Shown here one piece after another: positions 16,240-26,422 of a DNA stretch of 64,000 nucleotides (position 1 is the first letter of the stretch; each line of letters begins with the position of its first letter). Below the pieces are notes generated by a model, which saw only the letters and a program-made list of their open reading frames with translations, was not told where the DNA came from and ran no database searches. The stretch lies in NCBI GenBank assembly GCA_021648845.1, contig JAKJHY010000009.1, forward strand, positions 1 to 64,000, written 5' to 3'. The DNA comes from Mycobacterium sp. MBM (GTDB lineage: Bacteria > Actinomycetota > Actinomycetes > Mycobacteriales > Mycobacteriaceae). Made by a program: the position numbers and the translations under genes.

Positions 16240-16916
16240 AGCAGCCAGGTGCCCGCGAAGTAACCGACCCCGAACGGCGCACCGCGGTAGAGCTCGCGCG
16301 CAGAGACGGGATCCGCGCCGACCAGGCCGGCCAGCACCTGATAGGCACCGCACCCGACGGCGGCGCCGGCATGCCGGAACACCGCGTCGGCATCCCCGGC
16401 AGCCAGGGCGTCGTCAAGGGCCTCCTGGGCGGCCACCGAGCCCGGTTCGAAGCCACCGGGAGCGGATTCGGTGAGGGTGTTGGCGCCGTCGGCGACCACC
16501 AGCACGCCCACCGGATCGGCGATGCGTTCGAGCTCGGCCCGCAGCTCCGCGCCCCGGTGGGCGGCCCTTGCACCGACATCGGCGGACACCCGCACCTGCA
16601 CGGTGGCATCCGGGTCGACTCGGGCACGCACCCAGCCGGCGATCAGCGCGGGCAGCGGCAGCGCGGTGACCGGGGCGTCGGCATCGGCGGACAACCGCAC
16701 CGGGATATCGACGCCGTATCCGGCGAAGGTGCCCGTCGCGGACGCGGGGATGACGGTATCGGCACCCCCGGTGGCGATACCGATCCAGCGCCCCGGCAGG
16801 TCGGCGGCGGCGGTCAGCACCGCGGCTCGCAGATCGGCCACCTCATCGGCTGCGGCGCCGGTGAGTTCGGGCACCACGATCGGCGCCGAGGGGATCAGAG
16901 CAATAGCCGCCAGCAC
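16236..16916 (-). CDS. LigB-like (class III extradiol dioxygenase B superfamily) conserved protein, Rv2728c-like
   Basis: A 226-residue conserved actinobacterial protein of unknown role. The fold assignment rests on overall resemblance to LigB/MEMO-type proteins ([15 protein letters not shown] at the N-terminus, [14 protein letters not shown] in the middle, YFAGTWLL at the end). The metal-binding histidine set of a true dioxygenase is not evident, so an enzymatic activity is doubtful. It sits between the transporter gene and miaA with a 4-bp gap and a 4-nt overlap, conserved as in M. tuberculosis. Co-transcription with miaA-dapF-hflX is likely. Confidence 0.75.
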   Translation of the reverse strand: MLAAIALIPSAPIVVPELTGAAADEVADLRAAVLTAAADLPGRWIGIATGGADTVIPASATGTFAGYGVDIPVRLSADADAPVTALPLPALIAGWVRARVDPDATVQVRVSADVGARAAHRGAELRAELERIADPVGVLVVADGANTLTESAPGGFEPGSVAAQEALDDALAAGDADAVFRHAGAAVGCGAYQVLAGLVGADPVSARELYRGAPFGVGYFAGTWLL

Positions 16917-16920
16917 CCCA

Positions 16921-17853
16921 TCACGCTATCGTCTGGCCGGCGTCGGCCCGATCGGCCCAGCCGGCCTCGCCACGGGCGAGTGCCGCTGTCGCGACGAACA
17001 TCACCGCCACCGCCGCGATCAAGATGATCCACCCGGTCTCCCCGGGACGCAGCGTCTCACCGAGCACCACGACACCCAGTACCGAAGCGACCACCGGCTC
17101 GGTCACCGTCATCGTGGGCAGCGAGGCCGTCATGGATCCGACCCGGAAGGCGGCCTGCTGATACCCGGTACCGGCCACCGCGACCACCGCCCACGCATAG
17201 AGCTCCGGGGTGGCCAGCAACTCCCACACCCCGTCGCCCAGGCGGTCCACCACCCCCTTGGTGAGGATCGCGAACACGCCCCACAGGGCGCCGGACACGC
17301 AGGCCAGCAGCATCGCGCTGATGGTGCGACCGGACCAGATCCGCGCGCCGACGATGCACCCCACCAGCAGCGGCCCGAGCACGGCGCCAACCGCCAGCCA
17401 GGTCTCGGTGCCGGCCCGCGAGTGTCCGGCCGTGGGATTGCCGACCGTGACGATCAGTGCCACCGAGGCCGCCAGCAGCACCGCCCAGGTCCATTCGAAT
17501 CGACTCACCCGGTGCCGGTTGGCCCGGGCGTTCAGCGGCAGGGCGAACAGCAGCGAGGTGACCAGCAGGGCCTGCACCAGCAGTACCGAACCCAGGCCCA
17601 GCGCGGCGGCCTGCAGCCCGAAGCCGACCGCCGAGACGAGGCTGCCGACCCACCAGAGGCGGTCCTTGAGCAGCCGCAGGAACAACTGCACGTGGCCGAC
17701 CTGCTCATCGGTCACGTCATGGGCCGAACGCTGGTGGATGACATCGCCGATGGCGATGAACAGCGCAGCGCCGAGTGCCAGCAGTGCGGCGATATCCGCC
17801 TTGTCCAACGGGGCCTCCCAACCGGTCAGGGCACTGAGGGTGCCGGTAAACAC
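16921..17853 (-). CDS. DMT/EamA-like integral membrane transporter (Rv2729c-like)
   Basis: About 310 residues with some nine or ten hydrophobic helices (for example ALLALGAALFIAIGDVI, VLLVQALLVTSLLFALPL, WIILIAAVAVMFVATAALA). This is the layout of drug/metabolite transporter-type carriers. The substrate is unknown. The open frame extends to 18051 but that part overlaps the divergent DUF349 gene; the GTG at 17853 gives the length of Rv2729c (about 300) and keeps the starts apart. No clear ribosome site, so the start is uncertain. First gene of the leftward operon to hflX. Confidence 0.75.
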   Translation of the reverse strand: MFTGTLSALTGWEAPLDKADIAALLALGAALFIAIGDVIHQRSAHDVTDEQVGHVQLFLRLLKDRLWWVGSLVSAVGFGLQAAALGLGSVLLVQALLVTSLLFALPLNARANRHRVSRFEWTWAVLLAASVALIVTVGNPTAGHSRAGTETWLAVGAVLGPLLVGCIVGARIWSGRTISAMLLACVSGALWGVFAILTKGVVDRLGDGVWELLATPELYAWAVVAVAGTGYQQAAFRVGSMTASLPTMTVTEPVVASVLGVVVLGETLRPGETGWIILIAAVAVMFVATAALARGEAGWADRADAGQTIA

Positions 17854-17969
17854 GCACCGATCGCAACCGCAGTTCCGGCCGACCTGCTTGAATAGCGAGG
17901 AGAAGCTATCGGGCGCCGCGTCGCGCGGCAGGTGCGTGGTCAGACCACGCGGAGTGCGAGGGAATGAAT

Positions 17970-19343
17970 ATGACGACCAACGACTCAGGTTCGGGCGAGA
18001 ACACCGCGGAATCGGCACCTGCGGCGCCCAAGCCCACTCCCAAGCCCGCACCCCGGCCCGGCCCCCGGCCGACCCCGCACCCTCGCCCCGCCGCGGCCGC
18101 GGCCGTCCCGCCCGTCGTGGTGCCGTCGCCCTCGGTGGATCCGCACCGGTTCGGTCGCGTCGAACCCGATGGCACGGTCGTGTTGATCAGCGCGGCCGGG
18201 GAACGCGTGATCGGTTCCTGGCAGGCCGGTGAACCCGAGGCCGCTTTCGCCCATTTCGGCCGGCGTTACGAGGATCTGCACACCGAGGTGGTGCTGCTGG
18301 AGGCCCGGCTGGCCTCCGGTAGCGGCGACGCCCGCAAGATCAAGTCCGCGGCCTCGGCGCTCCTGGAATCCCTGCCGACCGCGTCGGTCCTCGGTGATGT
18401 CGATGCCGTGCAGCGGCGGCTCACATCCATCCTGGAGCATGCCGACGGCGCCGCCGCCGAGGAACGGGCGCGCCGCGACGAGCACCGGGCGGCCCAGACC
18501 GCGCGCAAGGAGGCGCTGGCCGCCGAGGCCGAGGAGATCGCCAACACCTCGGGTCAGTGGAAAGCCGCCGGCGACCGACTGCGCGCGATCCTCGACGAGT
18601 GGCGCACCATCACCGGATTGGACCGCAAGACCGATGACGCGCTGTGGAAGCGGTACTCGGCGGCGCGGGAGACCTTCAATCGGCGCCGCGGCTCGCATTT
18701 CGCCGAGTTGGACCGCGAACGTGTCGGGGCCCGCCAGGCCAAGGAAGCGCTGTGCGAGAAGGCCGAGAAGCTCAGCGATTCGACGGACTGGGCCGGCACC
18801 GCGGCGACGTTCCGCGATCTGCTCGCCCAGTGGAAGGCGGCGGGCCGGGCCGCCAAGGATGTCGACGATGCGCTGTGGGCGCGCTTCAAGGCCGCCCAGG
18901 ACACCTTCTTCGCCGCCCGCAACGCCGTCAACGCCGAACGCGACGCCGAGTTCTCGGCGAATGCGCAGGCCAAGGAGAAGCTGCTGGCCGAGGCCGAGCG
19001 CATCGACATCACCGACCCGAAGGCCGCGCAGGCCGCGCTGCGGGTGATCGGCGACAAGTGGGACGCGATCGGCAAGGTCCCGCGCGAGAAGTCCGCCGAC
19101 CTGGAACGTCGGCTGCGCGCGGTGGAGAAGAAGGTCCGCGAGGCCGGTACCGCCGATCACACCGACGCCGAGGCGCAGGCGCGCGCCGACCAGTTCCGCG
19201 AGCGTGCCGAGCAGTTCGAGCGGCAGGCGCAGAAGGCCGAGGCGGCCGGCAAGACCAAGGACGCCGAGGCGGCCCGCGCCAGTGCCGCGCAGTGGCGGGA
19301 GTGGGCCGAAACCGCCGCCGAGGCGGTCACCAAGAAGCGTTAG
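17970..19343 (+). CDS. DUF349-repeat protein (Rv2731-like)
   Basis: 457 residues. A Pro-rich low-complexity N-terminus (about 40 residues) is followed by a small domain, then charged, coiled-coil DUF349 repeats ([53 protein letters not shown] units). DUF349 proteins are cytoplasmic, helical and of unknown function. Two ATGs occur at 17964 and 17970; GAGGGA directly abuts the first and is 6 nt from the second, so the second is chosen. Convergent with the next gene, sharing a TTAG. Confidence 0.83.
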   Translation: MTTNDSGSGENTAESAPAAPKPTPKPAPRPGPRPTPHPRPAAAAAVPPVVVPSPSVDPHRFGRVEPDGTVVLISAAGERVIGSWQAGEPEAAFAHFGRRYEDLHTEVVLLEARLASGSGDARKIKSAASALLESLPTASVLGDVDAVQRRLTSILEHADGAAAEERARRDEHRAAQTARKEALAAEAEEIANTSGQWKAAGDRLRAILDEWRTITGLDRKTDDALWKRYSAARETFNRRRGSHFAELDRERVGARQAKEALCEKAEKLSDSTDWAGTAATFRDLLAQWKAAGRAAKDVDDALWARFKAAQDTFFAARNAVNAERDAEFSANAQAKEKLLAEAERIDITDPKAAQAALRVIGDKWDAIGKVPREKSADLERRLRAVEKKVREAGTADHTDAEAQARADQFRERAEQFERQAQKAEAAGKTKDAEAARASAAQWREWAETAAEAVTKKR

Positions 19344-19927
19344 GGCTTCGGTTTCTCGGGATCCTCGCCGAGGTCATCGAGCAGGGTCTTGGTTTGACGT
19401 TGGGCGACTGCCCGGCGACGGTCTTCCTCGGCGGCCAACTGCAGCGCGGTGCGTGACCACACCACCCGCGCCCAGTGGAAGGCCAGCAGCAGCACGGCGA
19501 TCCAGCCGATCACCAGCCCGATACCGGGCCCGGGCAGGCCCTGGCCGGCGGTCTGACGGGACCAGACCGCGAGCATGCCGACCGGGCAGGCGACCGCGGT
19601 TCCGGCCAGCGCGATCCAGGCCAGCGTCCAGCGCCGGGTCAGCAGCGCGAGGACCGAGAAGCCGATGCTGAAGACCAGTGCCAGCCAGACGAACGCCCGC
19701 GAGGGCAGCGACAGGCCGTCGCCGAGCGCGGTCTCGTTGGCGATGAGCACATCGATACCGCGCGTCGACCCGGTATGCGGCAGCAGGAAGGACACCAGCA
19801 CCGCGAAGACCAGGATCGCCACCACCAGGGCACGGGCACCGGGGTCGATCTCGGCGGCGACCCGCCGTTCGGCCGCCTCGATATCGCCCTTGAACGCGTC
19901 GAAGTCCCTCGGATCCTGGGCGCTCAC
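19340..19927 (-). CDS. Conserved membrane protein, Rv2732c family
   Basis: A 195-residue protein with four hydrophobic helices ([73 protein letters not shown]) and charged termini. Function unknown. Two starts are possible. An ATG at 19936 has GGAGG touching it. The GTG at 19927 has GGAGG 9 nt upstream and overlaps the miaB stop by 4 nt, and is preferred. It is coupled to miaB, as in M. tuberculosis. A role linked to tRNA thiolation is not implied by the sequence. Confidence 0.8.
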   Translation of the reverse strand: MSAQDPRDFDAFKGDIEAAERRVAAEIDPGARALVVAILVFAVLVSFLLPHTGSTRGIDVLIANETALGDGLSLPSRAFVWLALVFSIGFSVLALLTRRWTLAWIALAGTAVACPVGMLAVWSRQTAGQGLPGPGIGLVIGWIAVLLLAFHWARVVWSRTALQLAAEEDRRRAVAQRQTKTLLDDLGEDPEKPKP

Positions 19928-21462
19928 AGTCCACATCCTCCGGTGGCGGGGGCAACCGGCGGCGCCCCGACACCGGGCATCCCCAGACCGACACCGGTCA
20001 CCGGCCGCAACCCCGCGGCATGAGCGTCACCGGCGCGGGTACGTCGATGCGAGGTCAGCGCCGTGTCGGCGACCAGGAAATGCGGGGCGGCCCGGGTCAC
20101 CGTGGTGGTGACGATATCGCCGGGGCGGATATCGGCTCCGCCGGAGGCGAAGTGCACCAGCCGTCCGTCGCGCGCACGACCGGACATCCGCGCGGTGGCG
20201 GCGTCCTTCTTGCCTTCACCGGCGGCCACCAGCACTTCGACCTCGGTGCCGACCTGAGCCTGGTTTTCCTGCAACGAGATCTGCTCCTGGAGCTCGATGA
20301 GCCGTTGATAGCGTTCGCCGACAACCTCTTTGGGTAGTTGGTCGGCGAGCACGGCGGCGGGGGTCCCGGGCCGTTTCGAGTACTGGAAGGTGAAGGCGTT
20401 GGAGAACCGGGCGGCGCGGACGACATCCAGGGTGGCCTGGAAGTCCTCCTCGGTCTCCCCCGGGAATCCGACGATGATGTCGGTGGTGATCGCGGCATGC
20501 GGGATGGCGGCGCGGACCCGGTCGATGATCCCGAGGAACTTCTCGGCCCGGTACGAGCGGCGCATGGCCTTGAGGATGCGGTCCGAACCGGACTGCAGCG
20601 GCATGTGCAGCGTCGGGCAGACGTTCGGGGTGGCGGCCATCGCCTCGATGACGTCGTCGGTGAACTCGGCGGGGTGCGGCGAGGTGAAGCGGACGCGCTC
20701 CAGCCCGTCGATGTTCCCGCACGCGCGCAGCAGCTCGGCGAAGGCGCCGCGGTTGCGCGGGATTGTGGGGTCGGCGTAGGAGACGCCGTACGCGTTGACG
20801 TTCTGGCCCAGCAACGTGACTTCGAGCACACCCTGGTCCACCAGGGTCTGCACTTCGGCCAGCACATCGCCGGGGCGGCGGTCCACCTCTTTGCCGCGCA
20901 GCGCGGGAACGATACAGAACGTGCACGTGTTGTTGCAGCCGACCGAGATGGAAACCCAAGCGGCATAAGCTGATTCACGCGACGCGGGCAGTGCGGACGG
21001 AAACTCCTGCAGCGACTCGGCGATTTCGACCTGGGCCACTCGCTGGTGGCGGGCCCGTTCCAGCAGGACCGGCAGCGACCCGATGTTGTGGGTGCCGAAG
21101 ACGACGTCGACCCAGGGCGCCTTCGTCAGCACGGTGTCGCGGTCCTTCTGGGCCAGGCATCCGCCGACCGCGATCTGCATATTCGGATCGGCCGCCTTGC
21201 GCGGGGCGAGGTGGCTGAGGTTGCCGTAGAGCTTGTTGTCGGCGTTCTCGCGGACGGCGCAGGTGTTGAACACGACGATATCGGCGTCGGCACCCTCGGC
21301 GGCGGGCCGGTAGCCGGCGGCCTCCAGCAGGCCGGACAGCCGCTCGGAATCGTGCACGTTCATTTGGCAGCCGTAGGTGCGCACCTGGTAGGTGCGCACC
21401 GGGGCCGAGGGGTCGGCACCCGGCTGCACAGTCGAGGCCAACACGGAAGTCACGACAATCAT
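19924..21462 (-). CDS. miaB: tRNA-2-methylthio-N6-dimethylallyladenosine synthase
   Basis: A radical SAM methylthiotransferase that adds the 2-methylthio group to i6A37 made by MiaA. The product is 512 residues. The N-terminal UPF0004 domain has [16 protein letters not shown]. The radical SAM CxxxCxxC motif lies in [19 protein letters not shown], with HMPLQSGSD downstream. The TRAM domain (about 390-460) is followed by a roughly 50-residue low-complexity tail. The ATG at 21462 lies next to an inverted repeat shared with the divergent transporter operon. Same place as Rv2733c. Confidence 0.96.
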   Translation of the reverse strand: MIVVTSVLASTVQPGADPSAPVRTYQVRTYGCQMNVHDSERLSGLLEAAGYRPAAEGADADIVVFNTCAVRENADNKLYGNLSHLAPRKAADPNMQIAVGGCLAQKDRDTVLTKAPWVDVVFGTHNIGSLPVLLERARHQRVAQVEIAESLQEFPSALPASRESAYAAWVSISVGCNNTCTFCIVPALRGKEVDRRPGDVLAEVQTLVDQGVLEVTLLGQNVNAYGVSYADPTIPRNRGAFAELLRACGNIDGLERVRFTSPHPAEFTDDVIEAMAATPNVCPTLHMPLQSGSDRILKAMRRSYRAEKFLGIIDRVRAAIPHAAITTDIIVGFPGETEEDFQATLDVVRAARFSNAFTFQYSKRPGTPAAVLADQLPKEVVGERYQRLIELQEQISLQENQAQVGTEVEVLVAAGEGKKDAATARMSGRARDGRLVHFASGGADIRPGDIVTTTVTRAAPHFLVADTALTSHRRTRAGDAHAAGLRPVTGVGLGMPGVGAPPVAPATGGCGL

Positions 21463-21468
21463 GTTACG

Positions 21469-21486
21469 GGGGCGTTGTTACGCCCC
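21469..21486. promoter_or_regulatory. Inverted repeat between miaB and the glutamate ABC operon
   Basis: GGGGCGT-TGTT-ACGCCCC, a perfect 7+4+7 repeat, is flanked by GTTAC elements in the 57-bp divergent gap. It could be an operator for either side, or the 5' leader hairpin of miaB. It is not a convincing GlnR site (GTNAC-N6-GAAAC). Confidence 0.4.
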
Positions 21487-21519
21487 ATCCTGAGCATTAC
21501 CTGGGTAGGGTCAGGGCCC

Positions 21520-22272
21520 ATGACCACCGCGACTTCGGTCCCGATGATCTCGCTACAGGCTGTCAACAAGCATTTCGGCGATCTGCACGTGCTGCAGGAC
21601 ATCAATCTGGATGTCCCGCGCGGTCAGGTCGTGGTGGTGCTGGGCCCGTCGGGTTCGGGCAAATCTACGTTGTGCCGCACCATCAACCGGCTCGAGCCGA
21701 TCGATTCCGGCACCATCTTGATCGACGGTGAGGTGTTGCCCGAGGAGGGCCGCAAACTCGCCGAGCTGCGCTCCGATGTCGGCATGGTGTTCCAGTCGTT
21801 CAACTTGTTCGCGCACAAGACCATTCTGGAGAACGTGATGCTCGCCCCGGTCAAGGTGCGCAAGCTGGCCAAGGACAAGGCCCGCGCCGAGGCCATGGCC
21901 CTGCTGGACCGGGTCGGCATCTCCAATCAGGCCGACAAGTACCCGGCTCAGCTCTCGGGCGGGCAGCAGCAGCGCGTCGCCATCGCCCGCTCGCTGGCGA
22001 TGAGCCCCAAGGTGATGCTCTTCGACGAGCCGACCAGCGCCCTTGATCCGGAGATGATCAACGAGGTGCTGGCCGTCATGACCTCGCTGGCATCCGAGGG
22101 CATGACCATGGTGGTGGTCACCCACGAGATGGGTTTCGCGCGCCGCGCCTCGCACCGGGTGGTGTTCATGTCCGACGGAGCCATCGTCGAGGACGCCGAA
22201 CCCGAGGAATTCTTCAACAATCCGAAGTCCGATCGCGCCAAGGACTTCCTCGGCAAGATTCTCAACCACTGA
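21520..22272 (+). CDS. gluA: Glutamate/polar amino acid ABC transporter, ATPase
   Basis: The 250-residue ATP-binding subunit of a polar amino acid importer. Walker A is [12 protein letters not shown], the Q-loop [13 protein letters not shown], the signature [16 protein letters not shown], and Walker [13 protein letters not shown]. The open frame begins far upstream, but the ATG at 21520 lies 8 nt after TAGGGT, fitting a nearly leaderless transcript, and gives normal family length. It heads a gluABCD-type operon of ATPase, binding protein and two permeases. Glutamate specificity is inferred from resemblance to corynebacterial GluABCD. Confidence 0.93.
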   Translation: MTTATSVPMISLQAVNKHFGDLHVLQDINLDVPRGQVVVVLGPSGSGKSTLCRTINRLEPIDSGTILIDGEVLPEEGRKLAELRSDVGMVFQSFNLFAHKTILENVMLAPVKVRKLAKDKARAEAMALLDRVGISNQADKYPAQLSGGQQQRVAIARSLAMSPKVMLFDEPTSALDPEMINEVLAVMTSLASEGMTMVVVTHEMGFARRASHRVVFMSDGAIVEDAEPEEFFNNPKSDRAKDFLGKILNH

Positions 22273-22298
22273 TCGTCCCCCACCGAAAGGACCATGAC

Positions 22299-23111
22299 AT
22301 GCCGTCTCTGCGCTTCCGGGTGGCCGCCGCCGCCGTTCTGGCCGCAGCGCTGCCACTGACCCTCTCCGCCTGCGGCGGAGGCGGTAGCGACGAGTCCAAG
22401 GTCGTCATCGGCACCAAGTTCGACCAGCCCGGACTGGGCTTGAAGAATCCGGACGGCACGATGAGCGGGTTCGATGTCGACGTCGCCACCTACGTCGCCG
22501 AGCAGCTCGGCTACGCCCCCGAGGACATCGAGTGGAAGGAATCCCCGTCCGGACAGCGCGAAACGCTGATCCAGAACGGTCAGGTCGATTTCATCGTCGC
22601 GACGTACTCGATCACCGACGCGCGCAAGGAGAAGGTGGACTTCGCCGGCCCGTATCTGATCACCGGGCAGAGCCTGCTGGTCCGCGCGGACAACAGCGAT
22701 ATCACCGGCGCGGAGTCGCTGGAGAATAACAAGAAGCTGTGCTCGGTGACCGGGTCCACGCCGGCGCAGCGGATCAAGGACAAGTACCCGGGCGTGCAGC
22801 TGCAGCAGTACGACACCTACTCGGCGTGTGTGGAGGCGCTCAAGACCGGGGCGATCGACGCGGTGACCACCGACGAGGTCATCCTGGCCGGCTACGCCGC
22901 CCAGTCGCCCGGAACGTTCAAGATCGTCGGTGAGCCGTTCTCCGAGGAGCGTTACGGCATCGGCCTGAAGAAGGACGACACCGAGCTGCGCACCAAGATC
23001 AACGATGCGATCACCAAGATGGAGACCGACGGCGCCTGGAAGGCAGCGTTCGACAAGAACCTCGGACCGGCCGGGATCACCGCGCCCGAGCCGCCGACCG
23101 TCGACAAGTAG
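22299..23111 (+). CDS. gluB: Glutamate-binding lipoprotein of the ABC transporter
   Basis: A 270-residue extracytoplasmic solute-binding protein of family 3. The signal peptide ends in a lipobox (TLSAC, Cys near residue 25), so it is a membrane-anchored lipoprotein. The ligand-binding core includes GFDVDVATYVAEQLGY and VDFIVATYSITDARKEKVDFAGPY, the latter the classic signature for amino acid binding proteins. The ATG has GAAAGGA about 9 nt upstream. It is 26 bp after gluA. Confidence 0.93.
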   Translation: MPSLRFRVAAAAVLAAALPLTLSACGGGGSDESKVVIGTKFDQPGLGLKNPDGTMSGFDVDVATYVAEQLGYAPEDIEWKESPSGQRETLIQNGQVDFIVATYSITDARKEKVDFAGPYLITGQSLLVRADNSDITGAESLENNKKLCSVTGSTPAQRIKDKYPGVQLQQYDTYSACVEALKTGAIDAVTTDEVILAGYAAQSPGTFKIVGEPFSEERYGIGLKKDDTELRTKINDAITKMETDGAWKAAFDKNLGPAGITAPEPPTVDK

Positions 23112-23123
23112 CCGCGCGGGCAC

Positions 23124-23804
23124 GTGGAGATCTTCACCGAGTACCAGGACCGGATCTATGCCGCGTTCTGGGTGACCATCCAGCTGACGGTGCTGGCCGG
23201 CATCGGCGCGCTGATTCTGGGCACCGCGGTGGCGGCCATGCGGCTGTCCCCCGTACCGGTGATGCGGTGGTTGGGCACCTCGTATGTGAACGTGGTGCGC
23301 AACACTCCACTGACGCTGATCCTGGTGTTCTGCTCGCTGGGGCTGGCCAACACGCTGCACATCACGCTCACCGATCCGGATTCACCGACGTCGATCGTGG
23401 ACAGCAACTTCCGGCTTGCCGCGCTCGGATTGACGGTCTACACCGCGGCTTTCGTCTGTGAGGCCATTCGGTCCGGTATCAACACCGTGCCGCTGGGTCA
23501 GGCCGAGGCGGCCCGCTCGCTCGGCCTGACCTTCTCGCAGAATCTGCGGATCATCATGCTGCCGCAGGCCTTTCGTGCGGTGATCATCCCACTGGGTTCG
23601 GTGTTGATCGCGCTGACCAAGAACACCACCATCGCCTCGGCGATCGGGGTGGCCGAAGCCGCGCTGCTGATGAAGGAGATGGTGGAGAACACCTCCGCGC
23701 TGCTGCTGGTGGGCAGCATCTTCGCGGTCGGTTTCGTGATCCTGACGCTGCCGACGGGGTTGTTGTTCGGCTGGCTGGGCAAGCGTCTGGCGGTGTTGCG
23801 GTGA
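23124..23804 (+). CDS. gluC: Glutamate ABC transporter permease 1
   Basis: A 226-residue inner membrane permease with about five helices. The EAA-type cytoplasmic loop is EAARSLGLTFSQNLRIIMLPQAFR, which docks to GluA. It starts with GTG 12 bp after the gluB stop. No strong ribosome site. Paired with the following permease to make the heterodimeric channel. Confidence 0.92.
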   Translation: MEIFTEYQDRIYAAFWVTIQLTVLAGIGALILGTAVAAMRLSPVPVMRWLGTSYVNVVRNTPLTLILVFCSLGLANTLHITLTDPDSPTSIVDSNFRLAALGLTVYTAAFVCEAIRSGINTVPLGQAEAARSLGLTFSQNLRIIMLPQAFRAVIIPLGSVLIALTKNTTIASAIGVAEAALLMKEMVENTSALLLVGSIFAVGFVILTLPTGLLFGWLGKRLAVLR

Positions 23805-23835
23805 TGAGCGCTCGCGCGAAGAACAGAGGACGACG

Positions 23836-24705
23836 ATGAGCGGGGCCACGGTGCTCTTCGACGCACCCGGGCCGCGCGCCAGGGTTCGGCACTGGATCCT
23901 GGCCGGCCTGACGGTCGTCGTCTTCGTGCTGATCATGGGCTGGGTGATCTGGGCGTTCGCCGGCGCCGGTCAGTTCACCGCCGCGAAGTGGGAACCCTTT
24001 CTGACGGCGAACCTGTGGACGACCTACGTGTTGCCCGGGGTCAAGGGCACGTTGACCGCCGCGGCGGCGTCCATCGCGGCGGCGCTGGTGCTCGGATGCT
24101 TGCTCGGGGTGGGACGGCTGTCACCGATCCGGGCGGTGAGCTGGGCGTGCGCGACGTTCGTCGAGTTCTTCCGGGCCGTCCCCGTGTTGATCATGATGTT
24201 GTTCTCTTACGCGTTGTTCGCGCAGTACAACGTCTTCGCGTCGCAGTACCTGGCGCTGGCCGGCGTGATCACCGGTCTGACCTTGTACAACGCGGCGGTG
24301 ATCGCCGAGATCGTGCGCAGCGGCGTGCATTCGTTGCCGCGCGGACAGGCCGAGGCCGCCTCCGCGTTGGGCATGACGTGGGGCCAGACGATGGGCTTCA
24401 TCCAGCTGCCGCAGGCCGTCACGTCGATGCTGCCGGTGCTGGTGTCGCAGATGGTGGTGGTGCTCAAGGACACCGCCATCGGCTACCAGATCACCTTCGT
24501 GGAGATGGTGCGCCAGGGCCAGAGCATCGGCTCGTCGTACGGCAACTACATCCCGGCCCTCATGGTGATCGCGGTCCTGATGATCGGGCTGAACTTCGCC
24601 TTGTCGTTCCTCGCCACCCGCCTGGAAGCCCGGTTGCGCCGATCCAAGAAGGGGCCGGAACCGGAGGCAACCCGGCCGGTCGTTCAGGACGCTCCGGGAG
24701 TGTGA
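23836..24705 (+). CDS. gluD: Glutamate ABC transporter permease 2
   Basis: A 289-residue membrane permease. Helices include WILAGLTVVVFVLIMGWVIW and AAAASIAAALVLGCLLGVG, and the EAA loop is EAASALGMTWGQTMGFIQLPQAV. The ATG follows AGAGGACGACG. The C-terminal tail is cytoplasmic and charged. Its last 22 nt overlap the end of the convergent MFS gene. Confidence 0.92.
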   Translation: MSGATVLFDAPGPRARVRHWILAGLTVVVFVLIMGWVIWAFAGAGQFTAAKWEPFLTANLWTTYVLPGVKGTLTAAAASIAAALVLGCLLGVGRLSPIRAVSWACATFVEFFRAVPVLIMMLFSYALFAQYNVFASQYLALAGVITGLTLYNAAVIAEIVRSGVHSLPRGQAEAASALGMTWGQTMGFIQLPQAVTSMLPVLVSQMVVVLKDTAIGYQITFVEMVRQGQSIGSSYGNYIPALMVIAVLMIGLNFALSFLATRLEARLRRSKKGPEPEATRPVVQDAPGV

Positions 24706-25913
24706 TTGCGGGCCAGCGCCAAACCGGCGCAGGCGATCACCGATGAGCAGACCATCACCACGCCCAGCGGACCCGCGGTGTGTTCACCGGCCAGGCTGAC
24801 CAGCGGTGACACACCTGCGGCCAGCAGGAACTGGGTGGCCCCCAGCACGGCCGAGGCGGTGCCGGCCGCGCGCGGGGCGGCCGACAGGGCCAGCGCGGTG
24901 GCATTGCCGAAGATCAGTCCCATACCGGCGACGGTGGTGAACAGCGGTATGGCCAGCCAGCCGGGCGCTGCTGCCGACCAGGACAGCACCAGCACGGCGG
25001 CACTGGACGCCGTGATCACCGCCAGGCCGACGGCGGCCAGGGTGTGCGGCTCACAGCGCGATGACAACCGCGCACTCGTCGCGCTCATCAGCAGCAGACC
25101 GAACGCATTGACCCCGAATACCGCACCGTACTGGGCGGCGCTGAGGCCCATCATCGTCTGATAGACGAACGGCGAGGCCGAGATGTAGGCCATCATCACC
25201 GCGAAGGCGAAACCGAAGGCCACGACGTTGCCGAGGTAGCGTCGCCCGAGCAGCTGTCGCAGCGGGGATCCGGCGGCGCTGCGCTGCTCCCGAAGCACGG
25301 CGCGGCGCTGCTCGGTGTGCGTCTCGCGGATGATCACCAGCGCGGCCACGAGCATGAGCGTGACGAGCGCCAGAATGACCGCGAGCGCACCGCGCCAGCC
25401 CAGTGGCTCGACCAGGAATCCACCGGCCAGCGGTGCAGCGATCGGGGCGATCCCGCCCACGATCATCATCAGGCTGAATGCCCGGGCGGCGGCGCGGCCC
25501 GTGGCCAGGTCGGAGATGATTGCGCGACCGATCACCATGCCCGCCGCGCCCGTCAGTCCCTGAGCCAGCCGGGCCGCGATGAGCACTTCGATGGTCGGTG
25601 CGAGCACGGCCACGATGCTGGCGGCCACGCAGACCGCGGCGCCGATCAGCAGCGGCCGCACCCGGCCGTAGCGGTCGGATAGCGGGCCGAAGATCAACTG
25701 CCCCAAGGCAAGACCGATCAGGAAGGTGGTCAGGGTCAGCTGCACATTGGTCGGCGAGGTGTGCAGATCGAGGACCATCTCGGGGAACGCCGGCAGATAG
25801 AGATCGGTGGCGAAGGGGGCGACCGCCGACAGCAGCGCGAGGGTGACCAACAAACCTGCCGTGATGCGCGGGGAGGTGTCGGTGCGCACCGGGGTCTCGA
25901 CGGAGGACGTCAT
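24684..25913 (-). CDS. Bcr/CflA-type MFS multidrug efflux transporter
   Basis: 409 residues with 12 hydrophobic helices. The signature FATDLYLPAFPEM in helix 1 and FGPLSDRYGRVRPLL in the loop between helices 2 and 3 mark the Bcr/CflA drug:proton antiporter branch. The ATG follows GGAG. A GATAAT -10 at 25930-25935 on this strand lies next to the 24-bp palindrome at 25940-25963, so control by the divergent MarR gene is very likely. The substrate is not predictable. Confidence 0.9.
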   Translation of the reverse strand: MTSSVETPVRTDTSPRITAGLLVTLALLSAVAPFATDLYLPAFPEMVLDLHTSPTNVQLTLTTFLIGLALGQLIFGPLSDRYGRVRPLLIGAAVCVAASIVAVLAPTIEVLIAARLAQGLTGAAGMVIGRAIISDLATGRAAARAFSLMMIVGGIAPIAAPLAGGFLVEPLGWRGALAVILALVTLMLVAALVIIRETHTEQRRAVLREQRSAAGSPLRQLLGRRYLGNVVAFGFAFAVMMAYISASPFVYQTMMGLSAAQYGAVFGVNAFGLLLMSATSARLSSRCEPHTLAAVGLAVITASSAAVLVLSWSAAAPGWLAIPLFTTVAGMGLIFGNATALALSAAPRAAGTASAVLGATQFLLAAGVSPLVSLAGEHTAGPLGVVMVCSSVIACAGLALARNHTPGAS

Positions 25914-25939
25914 TCAGCAGCTCCAAATGATTATCGTTT

Positions 25940-25963
25940 GATAGTTATAGTTCTATAACTATC
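25940..25963. promoter_or_regulatory. Perfect 24-bp palindrome, MarR operator
   Basis: GATAGTTATAG-TT-CTATAACTATC, an 11+2+11 perfect inverted repeat, lies in the 66-bp gap between the divergent MFS and MarR genes. It overlaps the -35 region of the MFS promoter (-10 GATAAT at 25930-25935) and of the MarR promoter (-10 TAGAGT at 25967-25972). A single bound dimer would repress both. Confidence 0.88.
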
Positions 25964-25979
25964 AGTTAGAGTGGGTGCC

Positions 25980-26420
25980 ATGCAAGCGCGATCACGTCAC
26001 ACCGAGCAGCTCGCCGACCTCGCCGACGTGGTGATGGCAGTCGCCCGAGTGATCAAGCTGCGGACCGCCGCGGACCCCTCGGTGTTCGACCTGTCGGCAA
26101 CCGAGGTGATGGTGCTACGCCATATCGATCACCACCCCGGGATCAGCCCCAGCGCCGTCGCGGCCGGGACCGGCCTGCACCGCAGCAACCTCAGCCGCGC
26201 ACTGCGCGATCTGGAGTCCAAGCAGCTGGTGCGACGCTCGCCCGACCCCGACGACAACCGTCAGTCCCTGCTGCAGTCGACCGAATTGGCCGCGCAGAAC
26301 CTGGCGCGAATCAGGGCGATCTGGTCGCGACTACTCGGCGATGCACTCGAGGGCACCGGTGTGCACGACATCGCCGCGACGGTGAAATTGCTCGACACGC
26401 TGGAGCGAGGCTTGCTCTAG
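25980..26420 (+). CDS. MarR family transcriptional regulator
   Basis: A 146-residue winged-helix regulator. The recognition region is ISPSAVAAGTGLHRSNLSRALRDLESKQLVRRSPDPDDNRQ, with the DxR beta-wing. The start is the ATG at 25980, 7 nt after TAGAGT, consistent with a leaderless mRNA; a GTG at 25971 is possible but lies within that -10 element. It is divergent from the MFS pump, and the palindrome between them is its probable operator, giving a drug-inducible efflux pair. Confidence 0.9.
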   Translation: MQARSRHTEQLADLADVVMAVARVIKLRTAADPSVFDLSATEVMVLRHIDHHPGISPSAVAAGTGLHRSNLSRALRDLESKQLVRRSPDPDDNRQSLLQSTELAAQNLARIRAIWSRLLGDALEGTGVHDIAATVKLLDTLERGLL

Positions 26421-26422
26421 TC

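Noticed and set aside
21490..21519. GlnR binding site before the glutamate importer
   Set aside because: GTTAC elements are present but their spacing and second half do not fit GTNAC-N6-GAAAC.
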